From: Actinomycetes bacterium | Lineage (GTDB): Bacteria; Actinomycetota; Acidimicrobiia; Acidimicrobiales; RAAP-2 | Assembly: GCA_021793395.1 (NCBI GenBank) | Contig: JAJYSU010000001.1 | Coordinates: forward strand, 52,881-104,444 | Length of the DNA: 51,564 nt | Reading direction: 5' to 3' | Shown here: positions 24,777-33,361 of the stretch, piece after piece | How the letters are laid out: each line of letters starts with the position of its first letter | How positions within the stretch are numbered: the first letter of the stretch is position 1 | Notes under the pieces: generated by a model | The model's database searches: none | What the model saw: the letters and a program-made list of their open reading frames with translations, nothing else | Told to the model about the DNA's origin: nothing | Translations under genes and position numbers: made by a program

Positions 24777-26239
24777 GTGAGACACGCGCCACCGTCGCGG
24801 GCATCGCCGTCGCCACGGGACACTACATCGGTGGTGAATGGGTGGACTCCTCGACGTCCTTCGAGGACCACTCACCGCTCGACTGGAACATCATCCTGGC
24901 CCGGGTGTCGCGCGGCGGTGCACCCGAGGCCGCCCGCGCGGTGGACGCCGCGCTCGCGGCGTTTCCCGCCTGGTCCGCGCTGGGCCCCGAGGGGCGCGCG
25001 CCCTACCTGCACCGCCTGGCGGACCTCATCGACCGCGACGTCGAGCGCCTCGCCGCCGTGGAGTGCCTCGACATGGCCATGCTTGAGGAGAGTCTGCGCC
25101 AACGCGTCATCGGACGCGGTGCACGCAACTTTCGTGCCTACGCCGATCTGGCCGTCGACTACGTGCCGCGCCGGTGGGACTCGCAGGGCACGCACAACAC
25201 CGTTCTGCGAATGCCGGCCGGGCCGACGGTGGTCATCACGCCGTGGAACGCCCCGTTCATGCTGGCCACGTGGAAGTGCGCGCCGGCACTCGCGGCCGGC
25301 AACACGGTCATTCTCAAGCCCGCGGAGTGGTCGCCGCTCAGTGCGGCGATGCTGATGGACCTAGCCGACGAGGCCGGATTCCCCCCGGGTGTCCTCAACC
25401 TCGTCCAGGGCTACGGTAACGAGGCGGGCGCGGCCCTGGTCGGTGACGAGCGCGTGCGCCGGATCTCCTTTACGGGGTCGCCCGAGACCGGTCGCGTGAT
25501 CGGCCGCGTCGCGGCCGATCACCTGGTGCCCTTTACCGCGGAACTCGGCGGCAAGGGACCGCTCATCGTTCTCGACGACGCCGACCTCGACGCCGCCGCC
25601 CTCACCGCCTCGCGCATGTACGACGACGCGGGACAGGTCTGTCTGGCCGGCACGCGTCTGCTGGTGCAGGCGTCGGTGCGCGACGAGTTCGTCGCCCGCG
25701 TCACCGCGGCCGCGGCCGCACTCGTCCCGGGCGATAGTCGGCTGGCCCTAACGACCCTGTCGCCGCTGATCCACCCCGACCATCTCGCGCGCGTGGACGG
25801 CTTTGTGACCCGCGCCCGCGAGGCGGGTGACCACGTCCTCTTCGGTGGCGTGCGCTGGCGTCCCGACGGCCTCTGGTACGAGCCGACTCTGATCGAACCG
25901 CACGGCAACGACGCCGAGATCGTGCAGCACGAGGTCTTCGGTCCGGTGTTGACCGTCCAGACCTTCGGCGACGACGCCGAGGCCGCGGCGCTCGCGAACT
26001 CCACGCCCTACGGTCTCTCGGCGATCGTCTACACCTCGTCACGCGAGCGCGCCGACGCTCTGGGCGCCGCACTACGAGCCGGAACCGTATGGGTCAACAC
26101 CTTCCTCGTGCGCGACCTCACCGCTCCCTTTGGCGGCATCGGCATCAGTGGACTCGGACGCGAGGGCGGGAACTACGCGCTCGACTTCTACAGTGACCTA
26201 AAGACCTACCAGGTACGAGAGGGGACCACCCATGGGTGA
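24773..26239 (+). CDS. Aldehyde dehydrogenase, probably a semialdehyde dehydrogenase (HpaE-like)
   Basis: 488-residue NAD(P)-dependent dehydrogenase. The catalytic Cys290 lies in GQVCLAGTR, the general base Glu257 in ELGGKGP, and Asn159 in TPWNAPFM. GQVCxAGTR and the flanking order next to an FAA hydrolase and an extradiol dioxygenase fit the enzyme that oxidises 5-carboxymethyl-2-hydroxymuconate semialdehyde. It overlaps its neighbours by 4 and 8 bp, so translation is coupled. Another 2-hydroxymuconate-type semialdehyde is equally possible. Confidence 0.88.
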   Translation: MSETRATVAGIAVATGHYIGGEWVDSSTSFEDHSPLDWNIILARVSRGGAPEAARAVDAALAAFPAWSALGPEGRAPYLHRLADLIDRDVERLAAVECLDMAMLEESLRQRVIGRGARNFRAYADLAVDYVPRRWDSQGTHNTVLRMPAGPTVVITPWNAPFMLATWKCAPALAAGNTVILKPAEWSPLSAAMLMDLADEAGFPPGVLNLVQGYGNEAGAALVGDERVRRISFTGSPETGRVIGRVAADHLVPFTAELGGKGPLIVLDDADLDAAALTASRMYDDAGQVCLAGTRLLVQASVRDEFVARVTAAAAALVPGDSRLALTTLSPLIHPDHLARVDGFVTRAREAGDHVLFGGVRWRPDGLWYEPTLIEPHGNDAEIVQHEVFGPVLTVQTFGDDAEAAALANSTPYGLSAIVYTSSRERADALGAALRAGTVWVNTFLVRDLTAPFGGIGISGLGREGGNYALDFYSDLKTYQVREGTTHG

Positions 26240-27110
26240 GATCGTTGGAGCGGGTCTGCTGGCCCACGTGCCCACCATCGTGATGCCCGATGATGAACGC
26301 CGCGCACTCAATAACGGTCACGAGTCGAGCCTGTACACCGGCCTGCACGATCTACGCCGCGAGGTCCTCGACGTGCTCGACCCCGACCTCGTCATCGTGC
26401 TGGACAGCCACTGGTTCACCACCGTCGAGTTCGTCATCACCGCAGCGCCGCGACGACGGGGCTACTTCACGTCCGAGGAGTTGCCCCGAGGGATGTCCAG
26501 CGTCCCCTACGACATCCCGGGTGACCCCGAGTTCGCCCGCCGGGCGGGCGAACTCGCCGCGAGCACCCCCTCGTGCTGGTTGACCCCCATTGACAACGAG
26601 TACCTGCCCATCACCTACGCCACCACGAACTTCCTCGGCTTTCTCCAGGGCGACGAGCCATGGGTCTCGGTAAGCCTGTGCCAGACCGCCCAGCCCGAGG
26701 ACTTCGCCACGGTCGGTCGCGTGCTCGGCGACGCGGTCGCCCTCAGCGACCGGCGCGCCGTGCTCATCGCGTCCGGGGCCCTCAGTCACACCTTTCACCC
26801 GCTACGCACCCTGCGCGACCACGAGGCCGCCGGCGAGGAGCACATCATCTCCCCCGACGCGCGCGCGGCGGACCACGCGGTGATCGACGCGCTCGAGCGT
26901 GGCGACCACGCGCGCGTACTCGACGGTCTGGACGACTTCCTGCGCTACCGCCCCGAGGGTCGCTTCGGGCACTACCAGATGATGGTGGCGGCGCTCGGCG
27001 GCTCCGCCTGTGTCGCACCGGGGCGACGGTACAGCGAGTACGAGAATGCGATCGGCACGGGTCAGGTGCATCTCTGGTTCGACCGCCCCGACACGGGGTG
27101 GACGCGATGA
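26232..27110 (+). CDS. Class III extradiol ring-cleavage dioxygenase (HpaD/LigB-like)
   Basis: 292 residues of the LigB superfamily, closest in pattern to 3,4-dihydroxyphenylacetate 2,3-dioxygenase. Predicted Fe(II) ligands are His12 (LLAHVP), His60 (DSHWF) and Glu242 (RPEGRFGH), with His186 in SGALSH as acid-base. The C-terminal GTGQVHLWF is also family-typical. ATG at 26232 overlaps the dehydrogenase gene by 8 bp and the next gene overlaps its stop. Product: a ring-opened hydroxymuconate semialdehyde, which the preceding gene product could oxidise. Confidence 0.86.
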   Translation: MGEIVGAGLLAHVPTIVMPDDERRALNNGHESSLYTGLHDLRREVLDVLDPDLVIVLDSHWFTTVEFVITAAPRRRGYFTSEELPRGMSSVPYDIPGDPEFARRAGELAASTPSCWLTPIDNEYLPITYATTNFLGFLQGDEPWVSVSLCQTAQPEDFATVGRVLGDAVALSDRRAVLIASGALSHTFHPLRTLRDHEAAGEEHIISPDARAADHAVIDALERGDHARVLDGLDDFLRYRPEGRFGHYQMMVAALGGSACVAPGRRYSEYENAIGTGQVHLWFDRPDTGWTR

Positions 27111-27901
27111 CCCTTCACGGAGTTCCGTTCCCGCGCACCCCCACCGGGCGCGCGTCACTACTGCCGCCACTCCCCTGGCACTACTCCGGCGACCTGCTCA
27201 GCGTCGAGTACCGCACGGACCCTTCCGCGGTCGCCGCACTCCTGCCCGAGGGACTGTCGCTCGTCAACGACGACGAGGATCCCGGGGCTGTCGCCTTCAT
27301 CTGGGCTGATTGGCAGAGCTGCGGCGACGATCGCCGCGAGTTACTCGACCCGGTGCGCAGCCAGTACCACGAGGCGTTCGTCGTCGTACGCTGCCGCTAC
27401 CGTGACCAGATCTTCAGCCGGTGCGTCTTCATCTGGGTCGACCAGGACTTCGCACTGGTACGGGGCTTCATCCAGGGCTACCCCAAGAAGTTGGGCTCCA
27501 TCCACCAGACGCGACCGGTGCAGTACGGTCTCGCGGGTCCGCGCCTCGAGCCCGGCGGCCGCTTCGCCATGACGCTGGCCGCCGGCGACCGCCGTCTCGC
27601 CGACGCCACGGTAACCCTCACGGGACCCTCGTCCCACAACGGATTCGTCAACGCCCATCCGATGCTGCACCATCGCTGGTTTCCTCGCATCGAGCTCGAT
27701 GGCCGCGACAGTATCGCCGAGGTGGTCACCATGTCCGGCGTCAACCTCGACCTCGGCCCCGCCTTCGCCGGCGACGCCACGTTGGATCTGTTCGACTCAC
27801 CCAGCGAAGAACTTCGGTCCCTCGCCCCTCGCGAGATACTCGGGGGGTACTTTCGCAGCGTGGGTACCACCTTCGCCGGTGGCCTGACCCTCGAGCAGTA
27901 G
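27107..27901 (+). CDS. Acetoacetate-decarboxylase-like protein
   Basis: 264 residues of the ADC superfamily. GFIQGYPKKLGSIH contains the candidate Schiff-base lysine (Lys127 or Lys128). The start is ATG at 27107, overlapping the dioxygenase stop; upstream open frame is shadow. Family members include true acetoacetate decarboxylase and enzymes acting on other oxo-acids by aldol or dehydration chemistry. In this operon it could process a later oxo-acid of the meta-cleavage route, replacing a missing HpaH/HpaI-type step; that is inference. Confidence 0.8.
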   Translation: MTLHGVPFPRTPTGRASLLPPLPWHYSGDLLSVEYRTDPSAVAALLPEGLSLVNDDEDPGAVAFIWADWQSCGDDRRELLDPVRSQYHEAFVVVRCRYRDQIFSRCVFIWVDQDFALVRGFIQGYPKKLGSIHQTRPVQYGLAGPRLEPGGRFAMTLAAGDRRLADATVTLTGPSSHNGFVNAHPMLHHRWFPRIELDGRDSIAEVVTMSGVNLDLGPAFAGDATLDLFDSPSEELRSLAPREILGGYFRSVGTTFAGGLTLEQ

Positions 27902-27903
27902 TC

Positions 27904-28431
27904 GTGTCGCGACGCATCGCCAGCACCCGCTCGACCGTCGTTTCCGCGGCCGAGAGGGATATACGATCGCGACTCGGCACGCACGATCTCGACTTCACCG
28001 CGATGAGCGCGGTCTCGAACATCTACCGCGCGGGCACGGCCGTGCGCAACCACATGGAGCGCACCGTGCTCGGCACCGCGCAACTCAGTTGGGCGGGCTT
28101 CACCGTCCTGTGGGTCTTGTGGATCTGGGGCGAGCAGGAGACCGGCCACCTGGCGAGCGACGCTGGCGTGAGCAAGGGAACGCTCACCGGGGTGCTGCGC
28201 ACCCTCCAGTCACGTGAACTGATCGAGCGACGCGCGCACGACGACGATCGACGCCGCGTCTCCGTGCGCCTCACGCGCGCCGGCGAGCGAATGATCGCGA
28301 CCGTGTTTCCGGAGTTCAACCGTCACGAGGCACTCGCCGTGGCCGCGTTGTCGCGCGCCGAGCAGAACGAACTCGCTCGTCTCCTGCGACGCGTCCAACA
28401 CCACCTCGACGACGTCGAGAACTCTCACTGA
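27904..28431 (+). CDS. MarR-family transcriptional regulator
   Basis: 175 residues with a winged helix-turn-helix. The recognition region is GHLASDAGVSKGTLTGVLRT and the wing is DDDRRRVSVRLT, as in MarR. GTG start 2 bp after the preceding stop. It is the last gene of the ring-cleavage operon and probably its regulator, like HpaR in enterobacterial hpa operons. The AT-rich site at 23824-23858 is a candidate operator. The 3' end overlaps gcvPB by 7 bp. Confidence 0.85.
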   Translation: MSRRIASTRSTVVSAAERDIRSRLGTHDLDFTAMSAVSNIYRAGTAVRNHMERTVLGTAQLSWAGFTVLWVLWIWGEQETGHLASDAGVSKGTLTGVLRTLQSRELIERRAHDDDRRRVSVRLTRAGERMIATVFPEFNRHEALAVAALSRAEQNELARLLRRVQHHLDDVENSH

Positions 28432-29939
28432 CGCGACGCGGCGTCCTCCGTGGTGACCAGGTGACGGGCGGCACGTGCCTCGTCGACGCGCGACACGGGC
28501 GTGGACTGGGGTGCCCGGTGCAGCGACTCGGGATCCACCACGGCGCGCTGAGCGATGCGCTCGAGCGCCTGGGCCAACGCCTCGAGTGTCTGGGGACTCT
28601 CGGTCTCGGTGGGTTCGAACATCAGTGCCTCATCAACGATGAGGGGGAAGTACACCGTCGGCGAGTGGAACCCCTCCTCGAGCAGCGCCTTGGCGACGTC
28701 CAGCCCGCGCACTCCGTAGGCGCGCTTGAGTGGTACTGCCGTGAGCACGCACTCGTGCATGCACGGACGCTCGTACGCCGCGGGGAGAATGTCGGCGACG
28801 CGACGACGCAACCAGTTGGCGTTCAGCACGGCGTGCTGTGCCACGCGCGTCAAGCCCGGCGAACCGTTCACCTCGATGTACGCCAGCGCCCGAGCGAGGA
28901 CCAGGGCGCTGCCGTGCCACCCGTGCACGCGGCCGATCGACTGCGGCGGGGTCACCCAGTCGTACGACCCGTCCGCACGAGCGGCGGCCCGCGGTCCCGG
29001 TAGGAAGTCGACCAGGCGCGAAGAGACGGCCACGGGGCCCGCTCCCGGTCCTCCACCACCGTGCGGCGTGGCGAAGGTCTTGTGCAGGTTCATGTGCACG
29101 ATGTCAAAGCCCATATCCCCCGGACGCACGACTCCCACGATCGCGTTCAGGTTGGCACCGTCGTAGTAGAGCAGTCCACCCGCGTCGTGCACCGCGTCCG
29201 CGATCTCGCGGATCTCCTCCTCGAAGAGCCCGACGGTGTTGGGGTTGGTGAGCATGATTCCCGCGACGTCGGGTCCCAGAGCCGCACGCAGCGCGTCCAG
29301 GTCCACCAACCCGCGCTCATTCGAGGCAACGGTGGTCACCTCGTAGCCGCCCAGCGTGGTCGATGCCGGATTGGTTCCGTGCGCGGAGTCGGGGATAAGC
29401 ACGCGACGACGCACGTCGCCGCGTGCTCGGTGGTACGCGCGCATGAGCAGGAGCCCCGTCAACTCTCCCGCCGCGCCCGCGGCGGGCTGCACGGTCGCTC
29501 CGGCCATGCCCGTAATGGCGCACAACCGCTCTTCCAGGGTCACCAGCAACTCCAACCAGCCCTGCGTCATCGAGGCCGGCGCGGCGGGGTGCACTGCGCA
29601 CAGTCCAGGGTCCGCGACGATCTCGTCGATGAACTTAGGGTTGTACTTCATGGTGCACGACCCCAGCGGATAGGCGCCCAGATCGACCGAAAACTGCCGA
29701 TGGCTCAGGCGCGTGAAGTGGCCCACCAGGTCCCGCTCGGAGACCTCGGGCATCGCCACCGCCTCGCCGAGGTGCTCCGCCGGGAGAAGATCCTCGAGGG
29801 GCACCTCGGGCACGCCGGTCGACCGCAACTGGTAGGCCGTGCGACCGGGGACCGAGAGCTCGAAGAGTGTCGGTTCGACGTCACGACCCAGCAGCGGCAC
29901 CGACGCCGCTCGCCCCCCGGGGCTCGCCTCGTACGTCAC
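28425..29939 (-). CDS. gcvPB: Glycine dehydrogenase (decarboxylating) subunit 2
   Basis: PLP-binding half of a split P-protein of the glycine cleavage system. The PLP lysine is Lys287 in HMNLHKTFATPHGGGG. Other P-protein features are SFYPLGSCTMKYNP-like LGAYPLGSCTMKYNPK and PDSAHGTNPAS. 504 residues is normal for the two-subunit form. GTG start overlaps the gcvPA stop (GTGA). It works with GcvPA, GcvT and the lipoyl carrier GcvH, whose gene is 15 kb away at 46.5 kb. Confidence 0.96.
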   Translation of the reverse strand: MTYEASPGGRAASVPLLGRDVEPTLFELSVPGRTAYQLRSTGVPEVPLEDLLPAEHLGEAVAMPEVSERDLVGHFTRLSHRQFSVDLGAYPLGSCTMKYNPKFIDEIVADPGLCAVHPAAPASMTQGWLELLVTLEERLCAITGMAGATVQPAAGAAGELTGLLLMRAYHRARGDVRRRVLIPDSAHGTNPASTTLGGYEVTTVASNERGLVDLDALRAALGPDVAGIMLTNPNTVGLFEEEIREIADAVHDAGGLLYYDGANLNAIVGVVRPGDMGFDIVHMNLHKTFATPHGGGGPGAGPVAVSSRLVDFLPGPRAAARADGSYDWVTPPQSIGRVHGWHGSALVLARALAYIEVNGSPGLTRVAQHAVLNANWLRRRVADILPAAYERPCMHECVLTAVPLKRAYGVRGLDVAKALLEEGFHSPTVYFPLIVDEALMFEPTETESPQTLEALAQALERIAQRAVVDPESLHRAPQSTPVSRVDEARAARHLVTTEDAASRQ

Positions 29940-31300
29940 GACGCCACCGCCTCGGCGAACGCCGCCACGTACGCGTCGAGCTCGTCGCGCGTACGCCGCT
30001 CGGTGACGGCCACCAGCAGGACGTCCTCGGGGTGCGTCGTCACCGACTCGTCCGCTCCCGTTAACGAATCGAGGGCCACGCCGGCGAGAATACCGCGTTC
30101 GGCCATCGCGTCAATGACCGACGCCGCGGGCCGAGCGAGGCGCAGGGCGAACTCGCGCACGAAGGGCTGATCACTCACCGCGCTGACGCCGCCGGCGCGC
30201 ACCAGGGCGTCGTGAAGGTAGTGCGCACCGCGCACGCCGCGCGTGGCCACCTCACGCAGACCGGCTCGTCCGAGCCACCCCAGCTGAATGGCCGCGGTCA
30301 CCGCCATCAACGTCTGATTCGTGCACACGTTGGAGGTGGCACGTTCGCGGCGAATATCCTGCTCACGCGCGCGCAACGTCATCACGAATGCGCGGCGGTT
30401 GTCGGCGTCCACCGACTCGCCCACGATGCGACCAGGAAGACGTCGGACCTGATCAGTGGTGCAGGCAAAGAGCCCGAGGTACGGACCCCCAAAGGAGAGA
30501 GGAGTTCCCAAGGGCTGTCCCTCCCCCACGAACACGTCGGCGCCCCACGATCCCGCGCTACGCAGCACGCCCGCACTTACGGGATCGCCCGCCACGACCA
30601 GCAGCGCTCCGTGTTCGCTGGCCCGGCGACGTACCTCGCCCACGTCCTCCACGACACCCAAGACGTTCGGGTAGGCGACCACCATCGCCGCCGCGTCCGA
30701 CGAGTCCACGCGCGACCAGTCGGTGACGCCGTTGACGAGCGGCGCCTCGACAATCTCGTGCCCCGTGCCCTGGGCAAAAGTGCGAGCCACGTCCCTCCAG
30801 TGCGGATGGACCCCCGCGGAGATGACGACGCGCGTTCGCCTCGTCGCGGCGGCGGCCACGTTCAGAGACTCGACCAAGGCGGCCGCCCCGTCGTAGAGCG
30901 AGGCGTTGGCGATGGGCAGTCCACTCAGTCGCGACACCATGGTCTGGTACTCGAACAGCGCCTCGAGCACGCCCTGGGCGACTTCGGGCTGGTAGGGCGT
31001 GTAGGAGGTGACGAACTCCGAACGCGAGGCCAGGGCGCGCACCACGGCCGGCACCTCGTGGTCGTAGGCCCCCGCACCCGCGAAACAGGTGAGAGTCTCC
31101 GACGTCGCCCGGTTCGACGCGCCGTAGCGGGCGAACTGCGCCGTGACGTCAGGCTCGCTGAGTCCCTCGCCCACGTCCAGGCCGCCACTCAGGCGCAGAG
31201 CCGCCGGAATATGGGCGAAGAGATCCTCCAGTGACGCCAATCCGAGGAAGTCCAGCATCGCCGCGACTTCCTCCTCGGTGTGGGGTACGTAGTCAGCCAC
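29936..31300 (-). CDS. gcvPA: Glycine dehydrogenase (decarboxylating) subunit 1
   Basis: 454-residue partner of GcvPB in the split P-protein. Typical N-terminus YVPHTEEEVAAMLDFLG and the conserved PYQPEVAQGVLEALFEYQ and CTNQTLMA segments are visible. It lacks the PLP lysine motif, as expected. ATG start overlaps the gcvT stop by 8 bp. Confidence 0.95.
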   Translation of the reverse strand: MADYVPHTEEEVAAMLDFLGLASLEDLFAHIPAALRLSGGLDVGEGLSEPDVTAQFARYGASNRATSETLTCFAGAGAYDHEVPAVVRALASRSEFVTSYTPYQPEVAQGVLEALFEYQTMVSRLSGLPIANASLYDGAAALVESLNVAAAATRRTRVVISAGVHPHWRDVARTFAQGTGHEIVEAPLVNGVTDWSRVDSSDAAAMVVAYPNVLGVVEDVGEVRRRASEHGALLVVAGDPVSAGVLRSAGSWGADVFVGEGQPLGTPLSFGGPYLGLFACTTDQVRRLPGRIVGESVDADNRRAFVMTLRAREQDIRRERATSNVCTNQTLMAVTAAIQLGWLGRAGLREVATRGVRGAHYLHDALVRAGGVSAVSDQPFVREFALRLARPAASVIDAMAERGILAGVALDSLTGADESVTTHPEDVLLVAVTERRTRDELDAYVAAFAEAVAS

Positions 31301-32363
31301 GCGCGGACTCCTTGGTCACAAAGGGCAGGGCGCACACGTGAGCCGGCACCTCACGACCGCGCAGTCGGACGGTGACGGCGCTGCCCACCGACAGAGTGGG
31401 GTCGAACAAACCTAGGCCAATGCCGCGCGCGAGTACCGGTGAGTAGTTACCCGAGGTCAACACCCCGAGCAACTCCCCCTCACGCCACACCTCGCCCTCC
31501 TCGCGTAGTGGTGCGCGTCCGTCGCCCAGAATCCCCGCGAGAAGTCGTCGCGGTCCGCGGTCTCGCTCGGCTTGCACCGCCGCTCGCCCCCGAAACGTCG
31601 CCTTGTCCCAACCCAAGACCCATCCCAGCCGAGCCTCGAGTGTGGTCGACTGACGAGTGAGCTCGTGCCCGTAGAGCGGCAGAGCGGCCTCGAGGCGAAG
31701 CGTGTCGCGGGCGCCCAAACCCGCGGGTGTCGCACCCGCGTCGCGAAGGGCACTCATCAGCGCCTCCGCGACCTCGTTGGGAGCCGCAATCTCGATGCCG
31801 GCTTCGCCGGTGTACCCGGTCCCCGCCACCCGTACCTCCACGCCGCGGTACTCGATACGCGACACCCTAAATCGCCCCACCTGCGCGAAGCGCGGGTCCA
31901 CCCGTCCGGCGACCTCACGCGCGTGCGGTCCCTGAATCGCGAGGACGCTGCGCTCGGACGTCACGTCACGCCCCCCCACGGCCTCACGCACGCCGGCGGT
32001 ATTCGAGGCGTTCGGCATCACGTCGAACTCGTCCTCACCGACCCACCAGACAATGATGTCGTCGACCACGAAGCCGTCGTCGTCCAGCAGATGCGTGTAC
32101 TGCGCTCGACCCGGCTCAATCTTTAGCAAATCGTTGGTGAGACTGCGCTGCAACGTGTCGAAGGCGTCGTGTCCCTCGAGACGTACCGTCCCCAGATGGC
32201 TGACGTCAAAAACCACCGCGTCGCGTCGACACGCGAGGTGTTCCGCCACGGTACCGGACGGGTAGCGCAGTGGCATCAGCCAGCCACCAAAGGGCACCAT
32301 GGTCGCGCCCCAGGCCACGTGAGTGTCATACAAATACGAGCGACGATCATCCACGACGACCAC
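31293..32363 (-). CDS. gcvT: Aminomethyltransferase (glycine cleavage T-protein)
   Basis: Tetrahydrofolate-dependent T-protein. Visible are the N-terminal PFGGWLMPLRYPSG, DVSHLGTVRLEG, and GYTGEAGIEI. 356 residues is normal. The GTG start is directly after the preceding gene's stop; a slightly later start is possible. With gcvPA and gcvPB it forms an operon preceded by a MerR gene and a nuclease-fold gene. Confidence 0.94.
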   Translation of the reverse strand: MVVVDDRRSYLYDTHVAWGATMVPFGGWLMPLRYPSGTVAEHLACRRDAVVFDVSHLGTVRLEGHDAFDTLQRSLTNDLLKIEPGRAQYTHLLDDDGFVVDDIIVWWVGEDEFDVMPNASNTAGVREAVGGRDVTSERSVLAIQGPHAREVAGRVDPRFAQVGRFRVSRIEYRGVEVRVAGTGYTGEAGIEIAAPNEVAEALMSALRDAGATPAGLGARDTLRLEAALPLYGHELTRQSTTLEARLGWVLGWDKATFRGRAAVQAERDRGPRRLLAGILGDGRAPLREEGEVWREGELLGVLTSGNYSPVLARGIGLGLFDPTLSVGSAVTVRLRGREVPAHVCALPFVTKESARG

Positions 32364-32364
32364 C

Positions 32365-32751
32365 CTACGCCGCGTGTGCGGGGGGCAACGTCACGCAGTG
32401 GCGCGCGGTCAGCGCGAAAAAATCGCGACGATAGACCACGATCAACGGAACCTCAGGGTAGAGCGCACGAAAGCGTCGAACCTTCGCGTTCTTCTTCGTC
32501 ACGAGTCGCTGGTCCAACACGGTGAGCTCGATGAACCCACCCTGGGCGGGAAGATAGAAGTCGGGTCGAAAGAAGCGGATCGGTGTTCCGAACTCGTCCC
32601 ACACCAGGGGAAACGCCACCGGCTCGTAGACCCACTCCACACCGTAGAGCGACAGTAGGCCCGCGAACACGCGCTCGCTAGGGTGAGCGAAGCGCACCGT
32701 TGTCCCGGCGACACGACTCGGGTGTCGTCGCCGCGCCGCCTCGACGCTCAC
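32365..32751 (-). CDS. Restriction-endonuclease-fold protein of unknown function
   Basis: 128 residues. The core RPDFYLPAQGGFIELTVLDQ resembles the PD-(D/E)xK arrangement (Asp, then Glu about ten residues later), but the usual Lys after Glu is Thr (ELT). A KK pair eight residues on (VTKKNAKVRRF) may supply the base. The end LIVVYRRDF is a typical last strand. It overlaps the MerR gene by 4 bp and gcvT follows after 1 bp. Nuclease activity is unproven. Confidence 0.65.
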   Translation of the reverse strand: MSVEAARRRHPSRVAGTTVRFAHPSERVFAGLLSLYGVEWVYEPVAFPLVWDEFGTPIRFFRPDFYLPAQGGFIELTVLDQRLVTKKNAKVRRFRALYPEVPLIVVYRRDFFALTARHCVTLPPAHAA

Positions 32752-33209
32752 GCGCTACGGCGACCCCGCTCCGACACGGAGTCCCCCACCTCGCGCAGCG
32801 TGGTGGTGAGTTCGGCCACCACGCTCCCGAGCGGCACAATATTGAACACGCCCTGACCGCCGCGCAGCAGGTCCACCAGTTCACCATCGCTGCGCGCCAG
32901 TACCGATCCCGCGCCGGTAAGAACGAGGCTTGAGGATGCTAAGTCGCTGCCCAGGGAGTCGCGCAGACAGGCCACGGCCTGACGCGCGCGAGACAGCGAG
33001 AGACCGGAGTCCAACAGCGACTTGATCACCTTGACTTCCAACACGTCGCCGTAGGAGTAGGCCCGCTTCGAGCCACTTCCCGACGCCGGCGTGATCGACG
33101 GCGTCACCAGATCCGTACGCGCCCAGTAGTCCAGCTGGCGGTACGTCACCCCCGTCACACGACACACCAGGCTTCCGCTAAATCCCTTCACCGCGTCCCC
33201 ATCGCTCAT
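32748..33209 (-). CDS. MerR-family regulator of the gcv operon (Rv1830-like)
   Basis: 153 residues with an N-terminal MerR winged helix: [20 protein letters not shown] and the wing region around [15 protein letters not shown]. It resembles the second MerR of the mycobacterial gcvH-garA-MerR-DUF151-MerR-gcvP block (Rv1830). A GGGCGGAG ribosome binding site precedes the ATG. A 10-bp palindrome about 44-53 bp upstream may be an autoregulatory operator. It begins the gcvT-gcvPA-gcvPB transcript. Confidence 0.85.
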   Translation of the reverse strand: MSDGDAVKGFSGSLVCRVTGVTYRQLDYWARTDLVTPSITPASGSGSKRAYSYGDVLEVKVIKSLLDSGLSLSRARQAVACLRDSLGSDLASSSLVLTGAGSVLARSDGELVDLLRGGQGVFNIVPLGSVVAELTTTLREVGDSVSERGRRSA

Positions 33210-33236
33210 CTCCGCCCTCCCGACTGAGGCGCCCCC

Positions 33237-33262
33237 AGCCTACTCCCGCACGACATCGATGT
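33237..33262 (-). promoter_or_regulatory. Candidate MerR promoter/operator
   Basis: On the minus strand ACATCGATGT (33253-33262, perfect palindrome) lies 10 bp upstream of TAGGCT (33237-33242), a possible -10. A palindrome just upstream of the -10 is where MerR proteins bind. No -35 box is convincing. Confidence 0.35.
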
Positions 33263-33349
33263 AGTTTGCCTTTCGTCGGCCCGACCGCACTGCCCCGAAT
33301 CGGCCCTCGGGCGCCGTCTCGGCGCGAGTGAGGCTCGTCGCGGGGTCGG

Positions 33350-33355
33350 TAGGGT
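33350..33355 (+). promoter_or_regulatory. -10 element TAGGGT for thiD (leaderless mRNA)
   Basis: TAGGGT, GGAGCC and then GTG at 33362. No ribosome binding site is seen. Confidence 0.55.
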
Positions 33356-33361
33356 GGAGCC

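Noticed and set aside
20395..26239. Ordinary putrescine (Puu) pathway
   Set aside because: Ligase, hydrolase and aldehyde dehydrogenase would fit, but there is no PuuB-type oxidase, and the dehydrogenase is coupled to a ring-cleavage dioxygenase and FAA hydrolase.
33210..33361. Glycine riboswitch upstream of the gcv operon
   Set aside because: No tandem aptamer-like structure fits; the operon starts with a MerR gene and a ribosome binding site close to it.
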